From assembly GCF_000412185.1 (NCBI RefSeq), contig NZ_ASJA01000010.1, positions 54,618 to 118,617 of the forward strand: a stretch of DNA of 64,000 bases, given 5' to 3'. Made by a program: the position numbers and the translations under genes. The stretch's first letter is position 1. Every line of letters begins with the position of its first letter. Below, one piece after another: positions 15,533 through 23,794 of this stretch. The notes beneath the pieces are model-generated. The model had not been told where the DNA came from, made no database searches, and was given only the letters and a program-made list of their open reading frames with translations. The stretch comes from Euryhalocaulis caribicus. GTDB lineage: Bacteria > Pseudomonadota > Alphaproteobacteria > Caulobacterales > Maricaulaceae.

Positions 15533-16573
15533 TTGATTTTAAGTTTATTCAGCGGTTGCGGCGGACTCGATCTCGGATTCGAGTCAGCAGGGTTTGAAAC
15601 GGGGTTAGCATACGATCTTCGTCAGTCGGCCGTCGACTCCTGGAACGCTAACCGAATGGACAATCAATGCGCACATGTCGCCGATATCGCAGAAATCCGG
15701 CTGTCCCGCTTCGACAAAGATTTTGGATCGAAATTTGCCCCGTCGGCCGTTATCGGCGGCCCGCCCTGCCAGAGTTTCTCACGCGCCAACACTTGGAAAA
15801 GGGATGATGATCCGCGCGAGAAGCTGGTTAGCAAGTTTATCTCGATTGCACTTCGTTTGCACCGCCATCGGCGTTCCCTTGATTTCATAGTTATGGAGAA
15901 TGTCCAGGAGCTTGCTGCCGGAAAGTACCAACACATACTTAACCGTCAGGTGGAGCGGCTTGAAGCTGCGGGCTTTAATGTTGCGACGCATGTCCTTGAT
16001 GCACTCGATTATTCGGTGCCTCAACGAAGAAAGCGTCTGATTCTGGTCGCGTACAACCCTGACGCTTTCAGTGAGCGATATTGGAAGCCGCCGCCAAAGG
16101 CCGAGGATCAGCTCAATGTTGAAGACGCCATAGCCGGATTGGAGCAGCCGGCATTTTTTGCGGTTAATATTGAGCCCGACGATATTCCTCTGCACCGAAA
16201 TCACTGGTGCATGGTGCCCAAGTCTAAGAAGTTTTTTGATGGCAGCCTGTGTCCGGGGACGAGCTATGGCCGCAGCTTCAAGACCCTGACGTGGGACAAG
16301 CCCAGCTACACCGTCTCGTACGGAAACCGCGAAGTGCATGTCCATCCCAGCGGAACGCGCCGTCTGAGTGTCTATGAAGCGCTGTTGCTTCAGGGATTCC
16401 CCAAGACCTTCCATTTGGAAGGCAATCTCTCCGACCAAATCACGCAAGTCAGCGAGGCAGTTCCGCCTCCTTTGGCAACGGCCATCGCGGAGCAGATTGA
16501 GAGCGACCTGAACTCCTCCGCAAAAGCAAAGGAGAGCGATCACTTTACCGCATTGATGACTGACGCCGGATAA
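15533..16573 (+). CDS. DNA cytosine-5 methyltransferase
   Basis: A 346-aa C5-cytosine methyltransferase with SAM motif LSLFSGCGGLDLGF at the very N-terminus, PCQ at 78-80 (nucleophile Cys79), ENV at 122-124, QRRKR at 164-168 and a C-terminal target/SAM region (LLLQGFPKTF, SEAVPPPLATAIAEQI). TTG at 15533 is the likely native start because GGGAGGAG lies just upstream and the family begins at this strand. An ATG at 15473 lies inside the IS6 terminal repeat and would add 20 odd residues. Its 3' end overlaps by 34 bp the convergent gene for the unknown 398-aa protein, and the GHKL ATPase and broken vsr follow. It is unrelated in detail to the Dcm at 11.5 kb. Confidence 0.9.
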   Translation: MILSLFSGCGGLDLGFESAGFETGLAYDLRQSAVDSWNANRMDNQCAHVADIAEIRLSRFDKDFGSKFAPSAVIGGPPCQSFSRANTWKRDDDPREKLVSKFISIALRLHRHRRSLDFIVMENVQELAAGKYQHILNRQVERLEAAGFNVATHVLDALDYSVPQRRKRLILVAYNPDAFSERYWKPPPKAEDQLNVEDAIAGLEQPAFFAVNIEPDDIPLHRNHWCMVPKSKKFFDGSLCPGTSYGRSFKTLTWDKPSYTVSYGNREVHVHPSGTRRLSVYEALLLQGFPKTFHLEGNLSDQITQVSEAVPPPLATAIAEQIESDLNSSAKAKESDHFTALMTDAG

Positions 16574-17736
16574 CCAGCATCTTCAAGCAAAGCCTTCATC
16601 CCTGCCACCACCGCGGCGTTCAGATCTGGATCGTTGCTTAAGCGACGATCGAGGTCCTCCATCTCCGCCACCTTCTTTACGGCACGCATCGATAAACTGA
16701 CCGGAGCGTCGTTGTGTGCGGGAGTCGCAGGCGCTACGGCGATCCCATACCGGTCCTCTAGATGGTCATCGGGCGGAATGAACTCGTACGCAAGGCAGGG
16801 CATTGATGGCTGGCGTGTGGGTTTAGGCGTGGTCGCGTAGTAAAACGAGCTGTGGACTTTCATCTGCCAACCCTTGCTCTCCGCAAGATGCAAAAGCCAT
16901 TTAGATAGGCCCAGCGAAACTAGCTGCACGAAACGTTTTCCTGTTGCTGCCGAGGCGGCAGCAACAGCCTCGGGCGCATTGCTCGCGGACTTCTTGAAAA
17001 GCTCGATGGTTTCGGCTCTGAAATCCGATTCTGCCTTTGCATTGGCAATAATGGCCTTGTTCAGCTTATCCAGCGTGTCCTCGGCGATGTTGCCCTTTCG
17101 GGCATCGGTCGTCACAAACAGCAACCAGGGTCCGCGTGAAGCGGCGAGCTGATAAGCAACAATGCGATAAACAGCATCGATCAATCGTGGCGGCTTCTCC
17201 GTCCGGGATAGCGATCCACATGCATCGATATTGACGATGTGGAATGGACCCTTGTTCCGCAAATCTTTGTACGTCGTGCTCGTCTTGGCCCAGACCTCTT
17301 CAATACGCTTACCGTATGTATGGGAGTTGATCGTTATCAGTTTTCTGTCGATCAACTCTTGCTGGCGCATCTCGGCGCGCGCGCGATAAGGATTATCCTC
17401 ACCGCCGGCCAAAAAGCCTATCGATGTAAGTTTGAAACCCTTGTCTACGCAGTGTCGGGCGAGCACCTCCACATCGAAATAATCAGCTCCTGGCAAGGTC
17501 AGGTATTTGACCTCCTTTGCGCCATCGGCTTGAGCGCTAAGCGCGTGCGTACCATCGACTTTTTCCAGGAGTCGCGCGGCGTGATAAAGCCATTGCTTCT
17601 CGCGAATGAACTGCTTTCGCGGACTGTGCCATGGCTGCGTCGCGTTCAGCTCTACCGGCACCGCAGGAACGACAACCTGAACTGGCAGGACGTCCTTGGC
17701 GATTTGCCTGTCTGATTTTGAATCTCCCCCCGCCAT
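16540..17736 (-). CDS. Uncharacterised protein of the methyltransferase-GHKL locus
   Basis: A 398-aa protein I do not recognise by family. There is no signal peptide or membrane helix. Residues ~70-220 look like a Rossmann-type alpha/beta domain: VKYLTLPGADYFDVEVLARH, KLTSIGFLAGG, FHIVNIDACGSLSR and PWLLFVTTDARKGN are spaced like strands and loops of a SAM-dependent methyltransferase-like fold. The FHIVNIDACGS strand end is a candidate active or binding site. The C-terminal third holds a short strand-rich part (CLAYEFIPPDD) and helices. It lies 4 bp downstream of the GHKL ATPase gene in the same direction, so the pair is an operon. Its 3' end overlaps that of the methyltransferase. An effector or adaptor in a DNA-modification-linked defence system is plausible but unproven. 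Confidence 0.75.
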   Translation of the reverse strand: MAGGDSKSDRQIAKDVLPVQVVVPAVPVELNATQPWHSPRKQFIREKQWLYHAARLLEKVDGTHALSAQADGAKEVKYLTLPGADYFDVEVLARHCVDKGFKLTSIGFLAGGEDNPYRARAEMRQQELIDRKLITINSHTYGKRIEEVWAKTSTTYKDLRNKGPFHIVNIDACGSLSRTEKPPRLIDAVYRIVAYQLAASRGPWLLFVTTDARKGNIAEDTLDKLNKAIIANAKAESDFRAETIELFKKSASNAPEAVAAASAATGKRFVQLVSLGLSKWLLHLAESKGWQMKVHSSFYYATTPKPTRQPSMPCLAYEFIPPDDHLEDRYGIAVAPATPAHNDAPVSLSMRAVKKVAEMEDLDRRLSNDPDLNAAVVAGMKALLEDAGYPASVINAVK

Positions 17737-17740
17737 AATC

Positions 17741-19624
17741 TCACTCGAAAATCTTAAGCAGGTCGGAGATAAGGCGGGCTCGATCCTTTGCGTTGAGCGA
17801 GGAAAGCAAGCCGTAAGCTTCCAGGACGATTGCCACTGCAGTTGCTACATCGCGATCATACGAATCTTGGGCGGCGGACCAGTCTATCGCTAAGCCCGCG
17901 ATTTCCCCCGATGACCCATCTGGTGCCCCGCCAGACGGGATAGGCGGGTCGGCTTCGACTCCATACCGTCGTCCCCAAATTGCTATCGCCTTAGATTCGC
18001 GAGCAGCGCGGTTCTCCTGCTGCCTCGTCTCTTTTTCCCGTTCCAGGTCTTCCTTTGCGATCGCCTTGAGGCGATTGACTAAGAGTCGCAGTGCTTTGTG
18101 AAGCCACTGCTGAATATAGAGATAGTGAGGATGGCTATAATTGAATGACTCCCTGTCAATATTTATAGCACTATCAAGGCCCTTTTTTACAAAAATCTCG
18201 GCCGTGATCTGGCGAAGCCGGGTTTGCTCTGAAACCTGATAATTCATAAAGCTCGCATCAAAGAGAGTGCCACTAGCCTCACGGATGCGCACCAAAGCCC
18301 CTACGGTGTCTTTCGGAACAATCTGACTGTTCCAGTAAAGATACGCTTCGAATTCCAGCTCGCCCCCAGCCAGCTTCAGGTTGTTTTTTCCAAAGGGGGC
18401 TTTCTCGGAAGTCACCATCATCACGGGTGCTCCGACGCGAGATTTTTTTCGCAGATGAGTTTGCAGATGAATCGGTCTGCGTAACTGTACCCCATCGACA
18501 ATTACGTCGAAAACTCCAACTGTCGATTTCTTTCCGGCGCTGAGCCTTAACCGATGCCGCAAAGTTTCATCGTAGCCGATCTTCAGCTGCTCGGCCTGCC
18601 CCTTATTCTTCGGTATATTGAGAAAAATTAGGCCGCTGGACCCTGTCAAATCAAATGGATGTCCGTCCACGTAGTCCAACGGGAGGGACAAACTCAGTTT
18701 CCAAAGCATCCGCAGATACTCGTCAAAGTGCTCCAGCGTGGCGGCTTTCCGAGCGTGCGCGGCAGTATCACCCGCAGCCTCGACGAATTTTTCGAACTTG
18801 CAAGTGGGACTTTCGCTATCATCCCAAGGAAGATGCTCCTTCAACGCACGGCTGCCATCATCCAGCACACCCGGCAACAGACCGATGTGATAGGTGGGGG
18901 CTTCAGCAACGGTATCTCCATCGACACCAGCCGCCTGAGATGCATCCCAGAGACGGACACTTTGCATTACCCGCCGGACTTCCGGCCGCAGATGATACAA
19001 TGTTACCGAGGTGCCGTGTGTATCGATCTCGTCCTCAGGCACCTCCTCCGATATGATTTTCACAATACCGGCGACAAATTCCTCGTCCGGGTCTTTGTTT
19101 GCTAGTACATCCTCATTGTGCGTTTCGAGGAGAACCGTGGCGGAGGAACGGAAGCGATCTCCTTTGGCCTTAGTGATGATCTGGAAATGCTGGGTTAGCT
19201 GGGCGACGGCGAACAAACCGATACCGATTTTGCCGATGAGCTGTCGTCCACCCGGGCTCTGATCAGGGTTGCCGCTTTTTGCTGTGTGAAGATCGACTCC
19301 CTCAACTGTTCGCTTGGAGCTGCCACCGATGTTCTTGATGACATACGCCAAGGTTTCCGGCGTCATTCCGTTGCCGTCGTCGCGGACGACTACTTTCTCA
19401 AACTGAGGCGCGCCCGTTTCCACGACGACATTCTTGGCGTCCGCATCATAGGCGTTAGCGATGAGCTCTCGAAAAGCAGCCCAAGGCTCCCGATAAATCC
19501 CATCCGTAACCCGCGCGATTATGCGCTGACTCGTCGCTAGCTGAGTTTGTATCGGAGTACCGCTTTTCGCGCTTGTCCGGATTCCCCGCGCCAGCTCCTC
19601 AGCTTCTATTTGCTTGCTAGCCAT
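17741..19624 (-). CDS. MORC/MutL-like GHKL ATPase
   Basis: A 627-aa ATPase with a complete Bergerat fold: N-box FRELIANAYDADAKN (Glu53, Asn57), G1 box RDDGNGM (82-87), and G2 box GKIGIGLFAVAQL (131-143) preceded by a lid containing GGSSKR. An S5-like second domain and a charged helical C-terminus (KAIAKEDLEREKETRQQENR) follow, suggesting ATP-driven dimer clamping on DNA. GHKL proteins of this kind are known beside restriction-modification and Vsr genes and were proposed as ancestors of eukaryotic MORC proteins. ATG at 19624 was chosen over 19633 and 19657 because the homologous region begins there. It forms an operon with the 398-aa gene 4 bp downstream. Confidence 0.85.
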   Translation of the reverse strand: MASKQIEAEELARGIRTSAKSGTPIQTQLATSQRIIARVTDGIYREPWAAFRELIANAYDADAKNVVVETGAPQFEKVVVRDDGNGMTPETLAYVIKNIGGSSKRTVEGVDLHTAKSGNPDQSPGGRQLIGKIGIGLFAVAQLTQHFQIITKAKGDRFRSSATVLLETHNEDVLANKDPDEEFVAGIVKIISEEVPEDEIDTHGTSVTLYHLRPEVRRVMQSVRLWDASQAAGVDGDTVAEAPTYHIGLLPGVLDDGSRALKEHLPWDDSESPTCKFEKFVEAAGDTAAHARKAATLEHFDEYLRMLWKLSLSLPLDYVDGHPFDLTGSSGLIFLNIPKNKGQAEQLKIGYDETLRHRLRLSAGKKSTVGVFDVIVDGVQLRRPIHLQTHLRKKSRVGAPVMMVTSEKAPFGKNNLKLAGGELEFEAYLYWNSQIVPKDTVGALVRIREASGTLFDASFMNYQVSEQTRLRQITAEIFVKKGLDSAINIDRESFNYSHPHYLYIQQWLHKALRLLVNRLKAIAKEDLEREKETRQQENRAARESKAIAIWGRRYGVEADPPIPSGGAPDGSSGEIAGLAIDWSAAQDSYDRDVATAVAIVLEAYGLLSSLNAKDRARLISDLLKIFE

Positions 19625-19794
19625 AAGCCCATATAAACAAAGTACTGTCTTCCCCAACTTGGCATAACGCGAAATCAGTGCAACGTGTCAGATAAGTATG
19701 ATCGAAACTCCCGCAAATAGATATTCTTAGTTTTGCCCCAACAAGCGCTCCGATAACCCCACTCTCCGCCCATGCAGTCGTCAACGTTAGAGAG

Positions 19795-20223
19795 TTACGT
19801 TTCGAAACGGGTGGGGCCAAGAAAGCGAACCAGCCGGTCCGTCAGCCGCCCTGTAGATTCGAGTTCGCATTCCCATATCGTCATTACCTCCCAACCCGCT
19901 CGACGTAGCCAATTCACATATTTCCGATCACGCTCGACATTACGCGTTAACTTCGCATCCCAATCGTCGGTGTTCGATTTTGGGCTTCGTCCATCCAAGC
20001 ATCCCTCGGCCTAGTGTTGATGCCAAAAGCATCCATGGACAAAGATGACCGTACGGCGCGCTTTGAAGACAATTTCAGACTTACCTAGCAAGTTGGCAGC
20101 ATGAAGTCGGTAGCGATATCCTGATCCATGGAGAAGCCGAACAGCCCATTCGGGGCGACTGTTGCGAGAGCGAATTTTACGCATGTTTTCGCTACGCCTG
20201 AAGGGCGAGAGCTTATCGGCCAT
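19795..20223 (-). pseudogene. Vsr endonuclease gene interrupted by an in-frame TAG
   Basis: Two halves of a Vsr protein lie in the same frame. Codons 1-70 read MADKLSPFRRSENMRKIRSR and end VIFVHGCFWHQH; a single TAG (20013-20011) follows. Then AEGCLDGRSPKSNTDDWDAK continues through NVERDRKYVNWLRRAGWEVM and TIWECELES to the true stop. The catalytic Asp of the usual GKPDIVF motif is Glu here (GKSEIVF), so the enzyme was probably weakened as well as interrupted. It lies upstream of the GHKL ATPase in the same direction and was probably the repair partner of the 15.5-kb methyltransferase. Readthrough or a sequencing error cannot be excluded. Confidence 0.8.
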
Positions 20224-20640
20224 TTAGGACGGTTCCTCGATTCTCTCCCGCCGTATGTGTCTCGTCAGAAAGATAGCGTAGGAGACGAGGATGTAAGATA
20301 GCTGCAAGAACGATCACCACTGCCTCTCAATGAGGGTTAGAGGTTGAGCTTTCGGCTATGAGGCCGACGAAGGCACCATTCGTTATCCTCCTTGCAAGTT
20401 TGAATCATGCGACGGCGACCGCTGCAGGAACGGATTTTCAAGGCGCTAAAGCGACCAGTCACATGTCCTCTGGCGGTCTTATGGACTTCGATACGGGGAG
20501 ACGTCCGCTATTGAGCGCGACAAGCGACAGCCCCAAAGACCGCAATGGGCACAGAGCGGACAATACGGGTTCAAAAGCAATCTTCACGATTCCAGCTTGG
20601 AATGGCTTCAATTCGCGTCGAGCCCAAGTGGAAATGGTCT
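20224..20640. other. Intergenic region without a recognised gene
   Basis: This 417-bp stretch between the broken vsr and the XRE regulator contains one short open frame (20358-20654 on the plus strand) whose translation resembles nothing I know. The segment may be decayed coding DNA. No repeat or hairpin stood out. Confidence 0.5.
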
Positions 20641-20850
20641 TCAGATCCGTCTGAACAGGTCCGCCTCATCGACCTCCAGCGCCTTTGCGATCCGCTCGAC
20701 AATATCGATCGTCGGATTCCGGACGCATCGTTCGATGCCCGAGACGTAGGTCCGGTCAACGTCCGCCTCATGACCAAGCGCCTCCTGAGACAGGCCCCTT
20801 TCCTTGCGGAGCCGGCGCACATTCATTGCGAGTCGCTTGCGGATTCCCAT
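20641..20850 (-). CDS. XRE family HTH transcriptional regulator
   Basis: A 69-aa protein that is almost entirely one XRE/Cro helix-turn-helix domain (NVRRLRKERGLSQEALGHEA, then VDRTYVSGIERCVRNPTIDI and VERIAKALEVDEADLF). This size and shape match the controller (C) proteins of restriction-modification systems and small phage or toxin-antitoxin regulators. ATG at 20850 gives a compact protein; Met at 20826 is an alternative. It is divergent from the nuclease-like gene at 20943 with a shared 92-bp intergenic region, so it probably regulates itself and that gene. Confidence 0.85.
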   Translation of the reverse strand: MGIRKRLAMNVRRLRKERGLSQEALGHEADVDRTYVSGIERCVRNPTIDIVERIAKALEVDEADLFRRI

Positions 20851-20942
20851 GCCCCAAGCGCACGCTGGTGTAGACAATCAATCCACGGACTATGAGTCTC
20901 ATTTTCCTTGACTTCCCCTGCGCCGCAAGCGTGTCTGGAAGC

Positions 20943-21461
20943 ATGGGAACTGCAGCCGGATATTCACCCAGCCCTTCATCCGCCCAACTCGGGGCGGCGG
21001 CAGAGATTCTCGTTGCCGGCCGTCTTATGATGGTCTCGGGCGGACGGCTCTCCTGTTACGCGCCTCTGGTGGACGATGACGCGGTCGACCTGCTGATCCT
21101 GGACAAGGTGACAGGAGAGACAGTCGGACTGCAGATCAAGAGCCGAACCTACAAAAAGGGGGAAGCGCGGCCGCGCACTGTCCAGTTCGATGTCCAGAAG
21201 CCCAGCTGGAGGGAACACAGCCGCCTCTTCCTCATGGCGGTTACTGTCGACGGCGTTTCAGGCCAGACCGAGACGATCTGGCTTGTTCCCTCTAACAAGG
21301 TTGCGGAAGTCGGAGGCGACAAAGAGCGAAAATGGGCGCTGACTCCCAATCCGCGCCCCCAGAGCAGCGACCGCTATTCCCCCTACCGGTTCGACGACAT
21401 GAACGCGGTCGTCGACCGCCTCATCACTCATCTGGAGCGTGTTGCCTCGGCGACCGACTGA
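20943..21461 (+). CDS. PD-(D/E)XK nuclease-like protein
   Basis: A 172-aa protein with a possible PD-(D/E)XK nuclease core: Glu21 in AQLGAAAEILVAGRLM, Asp49 in DDDAVDLLIL and the QIK triad (Gln64, Lys66) in VGLQIKSRT. This arrangement resembles archaeal Holliday-junction resolvases and DUF4365-type proteins. The C-terminal half (IWLVPSNKVAEVGGDKERKW) is strand-rich and of unknown role. ATG at 20943 was preferred to 20892 because the upstream residues look untranslated. It is divergent from an XRE regulator, the pattern of a controlled nuclease such as a restriction enzyme or toxin. The family call rests on motif spacing only. Confidence 0.55.
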   Translation: MGTAAGYSPSPSSAQLGAAAEILVAGRLMMVSGGRLSCYAPLVDDDAVDLLILDKVTGETVGLQIKSRTYKKGEARPRTVQFDVQKPSWREHSRLFLMAVTVDGVSGQTETIWLVPSNKVAEVGGDKERKWALTPNPRPQSSDRYSPYRFDDMNAVVDRLITHLERVASATD

Positions 21462-21567
21462 CCTGCCGCACGTGCCGGGTTTCGGGCGATTCAATCCTGA
21501 AGCACACCCTCCTCGCGGCCATGTGCATATACCAGGCTACGCGCGCTTGACAGTCCTATAAATGGAT

Positions 21568-21592
21568 AGCCTCCGAAAACTATCTGGAGGCT
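21568..21592 (+). promoter_or_regulatory. Hairpin sequestering the ribosome binding site of the 75-aa gene
   Basis: AGCCTCC (21568-21574) pairs perfectly with GGAGGCT (21586-21592) across an 11-nt loop. The right arm contains the only good Shine-Dalgarno sequence before the ATG at 21596. A TTGACA lies at 21547. The fold would hide the ribosome site and could make translation conditional. Confidence 0.5.
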
Positions 21593-21595
21593 GAC

Positions 21596-21823
21596 ATGCC
21601 TTTCGAAAACACAGAAATCCCGCAGTATGCGGGTCTCACCTTCTTCGGCGTCATGCCGGTATTCTTCAGCGATGACCGCACGGGCGAGCGCATCTCGTTT
21701 CCGGTCTTCCTGTACGTGGACGACGCGTCCGGCGAGCTGGTGACGGTTGCCGAGGACCGGTACGAACCGCTCCTCGACCGGCTGATCGCGTCGGGCGCGT
21801 TCGCCGGGGAGCCGCTCCTGTGA
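21596..21823 (+). CDS. Small protein of unknown function upstream of the ParB-methyltransferase
   Basis: A 75-aa acidic protein (GLTFFGVMPVFFSDDRTGER, then ISFPVFLYVDDASGELVTVA, then EDRYEPLLDRLIASG). It looks like a compact strand-rich fold with a C-terminal helix. I do not recognise the family. GGAGG before the ATG supports the start, although it lies in a hairpin. Its TGA overlaps the GTG of the ParB-methyltransferase by four bases (GTGA), so the two are translationally coupled and probably act together, perhaps as a phage-type modification cassette. Confidence 0.65.
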   Translation: MPFENTEIPQYAGLTFFGVMPVFFSDDRTGERISFPVFLYVDDASGELVTVAEDRYEPLLDRLIASGAFAGEPLL

Positions 21824-23121
21824 GCGCCCGGATCCGCGACCTGGGCGTCGAGACGGTTTCCGTCTCGACGCTCTCGCCCCGCGCCTCGAACCCGCGGACG
21901 CACTCGAAAAAGCAGCTGCGCCAGATCGCGGGGTCGATCGAGACGTTCGGCTGGACCAACCCCATCCTGGTCGACGCCGGTGGCGGCATCATCGCCGGCC
22001 ACGGTCGACTGGAGGCCGCGCGCATGCTGGGGCTGGAGACCGTGCCGGTGATCCGCATCGAGGACATGAGCGAGGCGCAGAAGCGCGCCTATGTCATCGC
22101 TGACAACCGGCTCGCCGAGACCGCCGGCTGGGACGAGGAGATGCTGGCGATCGAGCTGCAGGGCCTCCTCGAGATGGACCTGGACTTCGACATCCAGGTC
22201 ATCGGCTTCGACGCCCCGGAGATCGACGGCCTGATCACCGGGCTGGACGAGGGTGAAGCCGACGACGAGGCCGACGCGGCGCCCGAGCCCGACCCCGGAC
22301 CGCCTGTCACGGATCCGGGCGACCTCTGGCTCGCCGGCCGTCACCGCCTCCTCTGCGCCGATGCGACGCTCGGGGACTCCTATGCGCGCCTGATGGATGG
22401 CGCGAAGGCGCAGATGGTCTTCACCGACCCGCCCTACAACGTGCCGATCGCCGGCCATGTCTCGGGCCTCGGCAAGCGGACCCACGCCGAATTCGCGATG
22501 GCGTCAGGCGAGATGACCGCGAATGAATTCTCGGCCTTCCTGAAGACGGTGCTGGCGCATCTGGCGGCGCAGAGCGCGGACGGCGCGATCCACTTCGTGT
22601 GCATGGACTGGCGACACATCCGGGAGCTGCTGAACGCCGGCCGCGAGGTCTACAGCGGGCTGAAGAATATCTGCGTGTGGAACAAGACCAATGGCGGGAT
22701 GGGCTCGCTCTACCGCTCCAAGCACGAGCTGGTGGCCGTCTTCAAGGCGGGCGACGCGCCGCACGTCAACAACGTGGCGCTCGGCGCGCACGGCCGCAAC
22801 CGCACCAATGTCTGGGACTATGCCGGGGTGAACAGCTTCGGCTCCGGGCGGGACGACGCGCTCGCCATGCACCCGACAGTCAAGCCGGTGGCGCTGGTCG
22901 AGGACGCCATCCTGGACTGCTCGGACCGCGGCGGAATCGTCCTCGATCCCTTCATGGGGTCGGGCTCGACGCTGATCGCGGCCGAGCGCGCCGGGCGGAC
23001 CGCCTGCGGGCTGGAGCTCGACCCCCGCTATGTCGACGTGACCCTCCGGCGCTTCCGCCAGCAGACCGGCGTGGAGCCCGTGCACGCGGCCAGCGGACTC
23101 ACATTCGGCGAACTGGAATAG
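21820..23121 (+). CDS. ParB-like domain fused to an adenine/cytosine-N4 DNA methyltransferase
   Basis: A 433-aa fusion common in alphaproteobacterial prophages. Residues ~10-110 form a ParB/Srx-like domain (NPRTHSKKQLRQIAGSIETF, then GGGIIAGHGRLEAARMLG, then VIADNRLAE). After an acidic linker (~140-165) comes an amino-methyltransferase with TDPPYNVPI (motif IV, DPPY at 203-206) before the SAM motif DPFMGSGSTLIAAERAG near residue 385. This is the motif order of beta-class N6-adenine or N4-cytosine enzymes. GTG at 21820 overlaps the small upstream gene. No restriction partner adjoins it, so it is probably a protective or packaging-related phage methylase. DUF5681 follows 20 bp on, as often in prophage packaging regions. 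Confidence 0.88.
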   Translation: MSARIRDLGVETVSVSTLSPRASNPRTHSKKQLRQIAGSIETFGWTNPILVDAGGGIIAGHGRLEAARMLGLETVPVIRIEDMSEAQKRAYVIADNRLAETAGWDEEMLAIELQGLLEMDLDFDIQVIGFDAPEIDGLITGLDEGEADDEADAAPEPDPGPPVTDPGDLWLAGRHRLLCADATLGDSYARLMDGAKAQMVFTDPPYNVPIAGHVSGLGKRTHAEFAMASGEMTANEFSAFLKTVLAHLAAQSADGAIHFVCMDWRHIRELLNAGREVYSGLKNICVWNKTNGGMGSLYRSKHELVAVFKAGDAPHVNNVALGAHGRNRTNVWDYAGVNSFGSGRDDALAMHPTVKPVALVEDAILDCSDRGGIVLDPFMGSGSTLIAAERAGRTACGLELDPRYVDVTLRRFRQQTGVEPVHAASGLTFGELE

Positions 23122-23141
23122 AGAAGAGAGGAAACCTGTAA

Positions 23142-23672
23142 ATGACAAGGAAGCACAAAAAACGCGACTACGAGATCGGCTATGGCAAGCCGCCAAGGCA
23201 TTCCCGCTTCAAACCGGGGCAGTCAGGGAACCCGAAAGGCCGTCCGAAGGGGGCGCGCAACGCCGCCACGGTCATCCGTCGTCTGCTTGATACGAACATT
23301 GCAGTACGTGAAGGCGGCAAGACGCGCCACGCGCCATTTATGGAAGTCATGTTGCGCAAGATGTCCCACGGGGCGATCAACGGCAGCATGAAAGATCAGG
23401 TGCTTTTTCTGAAAACGGTACAGACCTACATGCCGGAAGCGCTGGAAGAGCCCAAGGTGCCGCTGGATGTCCGGGTCCGCTTTGTCGAAGCCAGAAACGG
23501 ACGTCCTGTAGAGGTTCCGGAAGAGGATCTGGTCACCTACACACAGGAAGAATGGCTGGCCCGGGCCGAAGCGGAAAAGACGACCGGGAAAGGCCAGGCC
23601 GATGACAAGGCAGCCGAGACTGCAGGGTCGGCAGAAGCCGACGAGGACGACGACATGTCATTCCTGGACTGA
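23142..23672 (+). CDS. DUF5681 domain-containing protein
   Basis: A 176-aa protein with the DUF5681 N-terminal signature (YGKPPRHSRFKPGQSGNPKG followed by RPKGARN), a basic GNPKGRPKG-type loop that precedes a helical region and an acidic C-terminal tail (EADEDDDMSFLD). Such proteins are frequent next to ParB-methyltransferases and terminases in alphaproteobacterial prophages, and a terminase-associated role has been supposed, but function is not established. It starts 20 bp after the methyltransferase stop behind GAGAGGA, so the genes are probably co-transcribed. No terminase gene follows here, so the prophage module is incomplete. Confidence 0.8.
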   Translation: MTRKHKKRDYEIGYGKPPRHSRFKPGQSGNPKGRPKGARNAATVIRRLLDTNIAVREGGKTRHAPFMEVMLRKMSHGAINGSMKDQVLFLKTVQTYMPEALEEPKVPLDVRVRFVEARNGRPVEVPEEDLVTYTQEEWLARAEAEKTTGKGQADDKAAETAGSAEADEDDDMSFLD

Positions 23673-23794
23673 GCCCATCCCTCTCCTTCACTGACGCCGC
23701 GATGGCGCCGATGGCGCCAATGGCGCGTGGACTTGCCGCGCCGCCGGAGCGTCAGTGCGCGGAACGCCGGAGTTCACAAAAAGGAGAGGAAGCC

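Noticed and set aside
20358..20654. 98-codon plus-strand ORF in the gap after the broken vsr
   Set aside because: No ribosome site, no recognisable motif, and overlap with the XRE gene; more likely decayed DNA.
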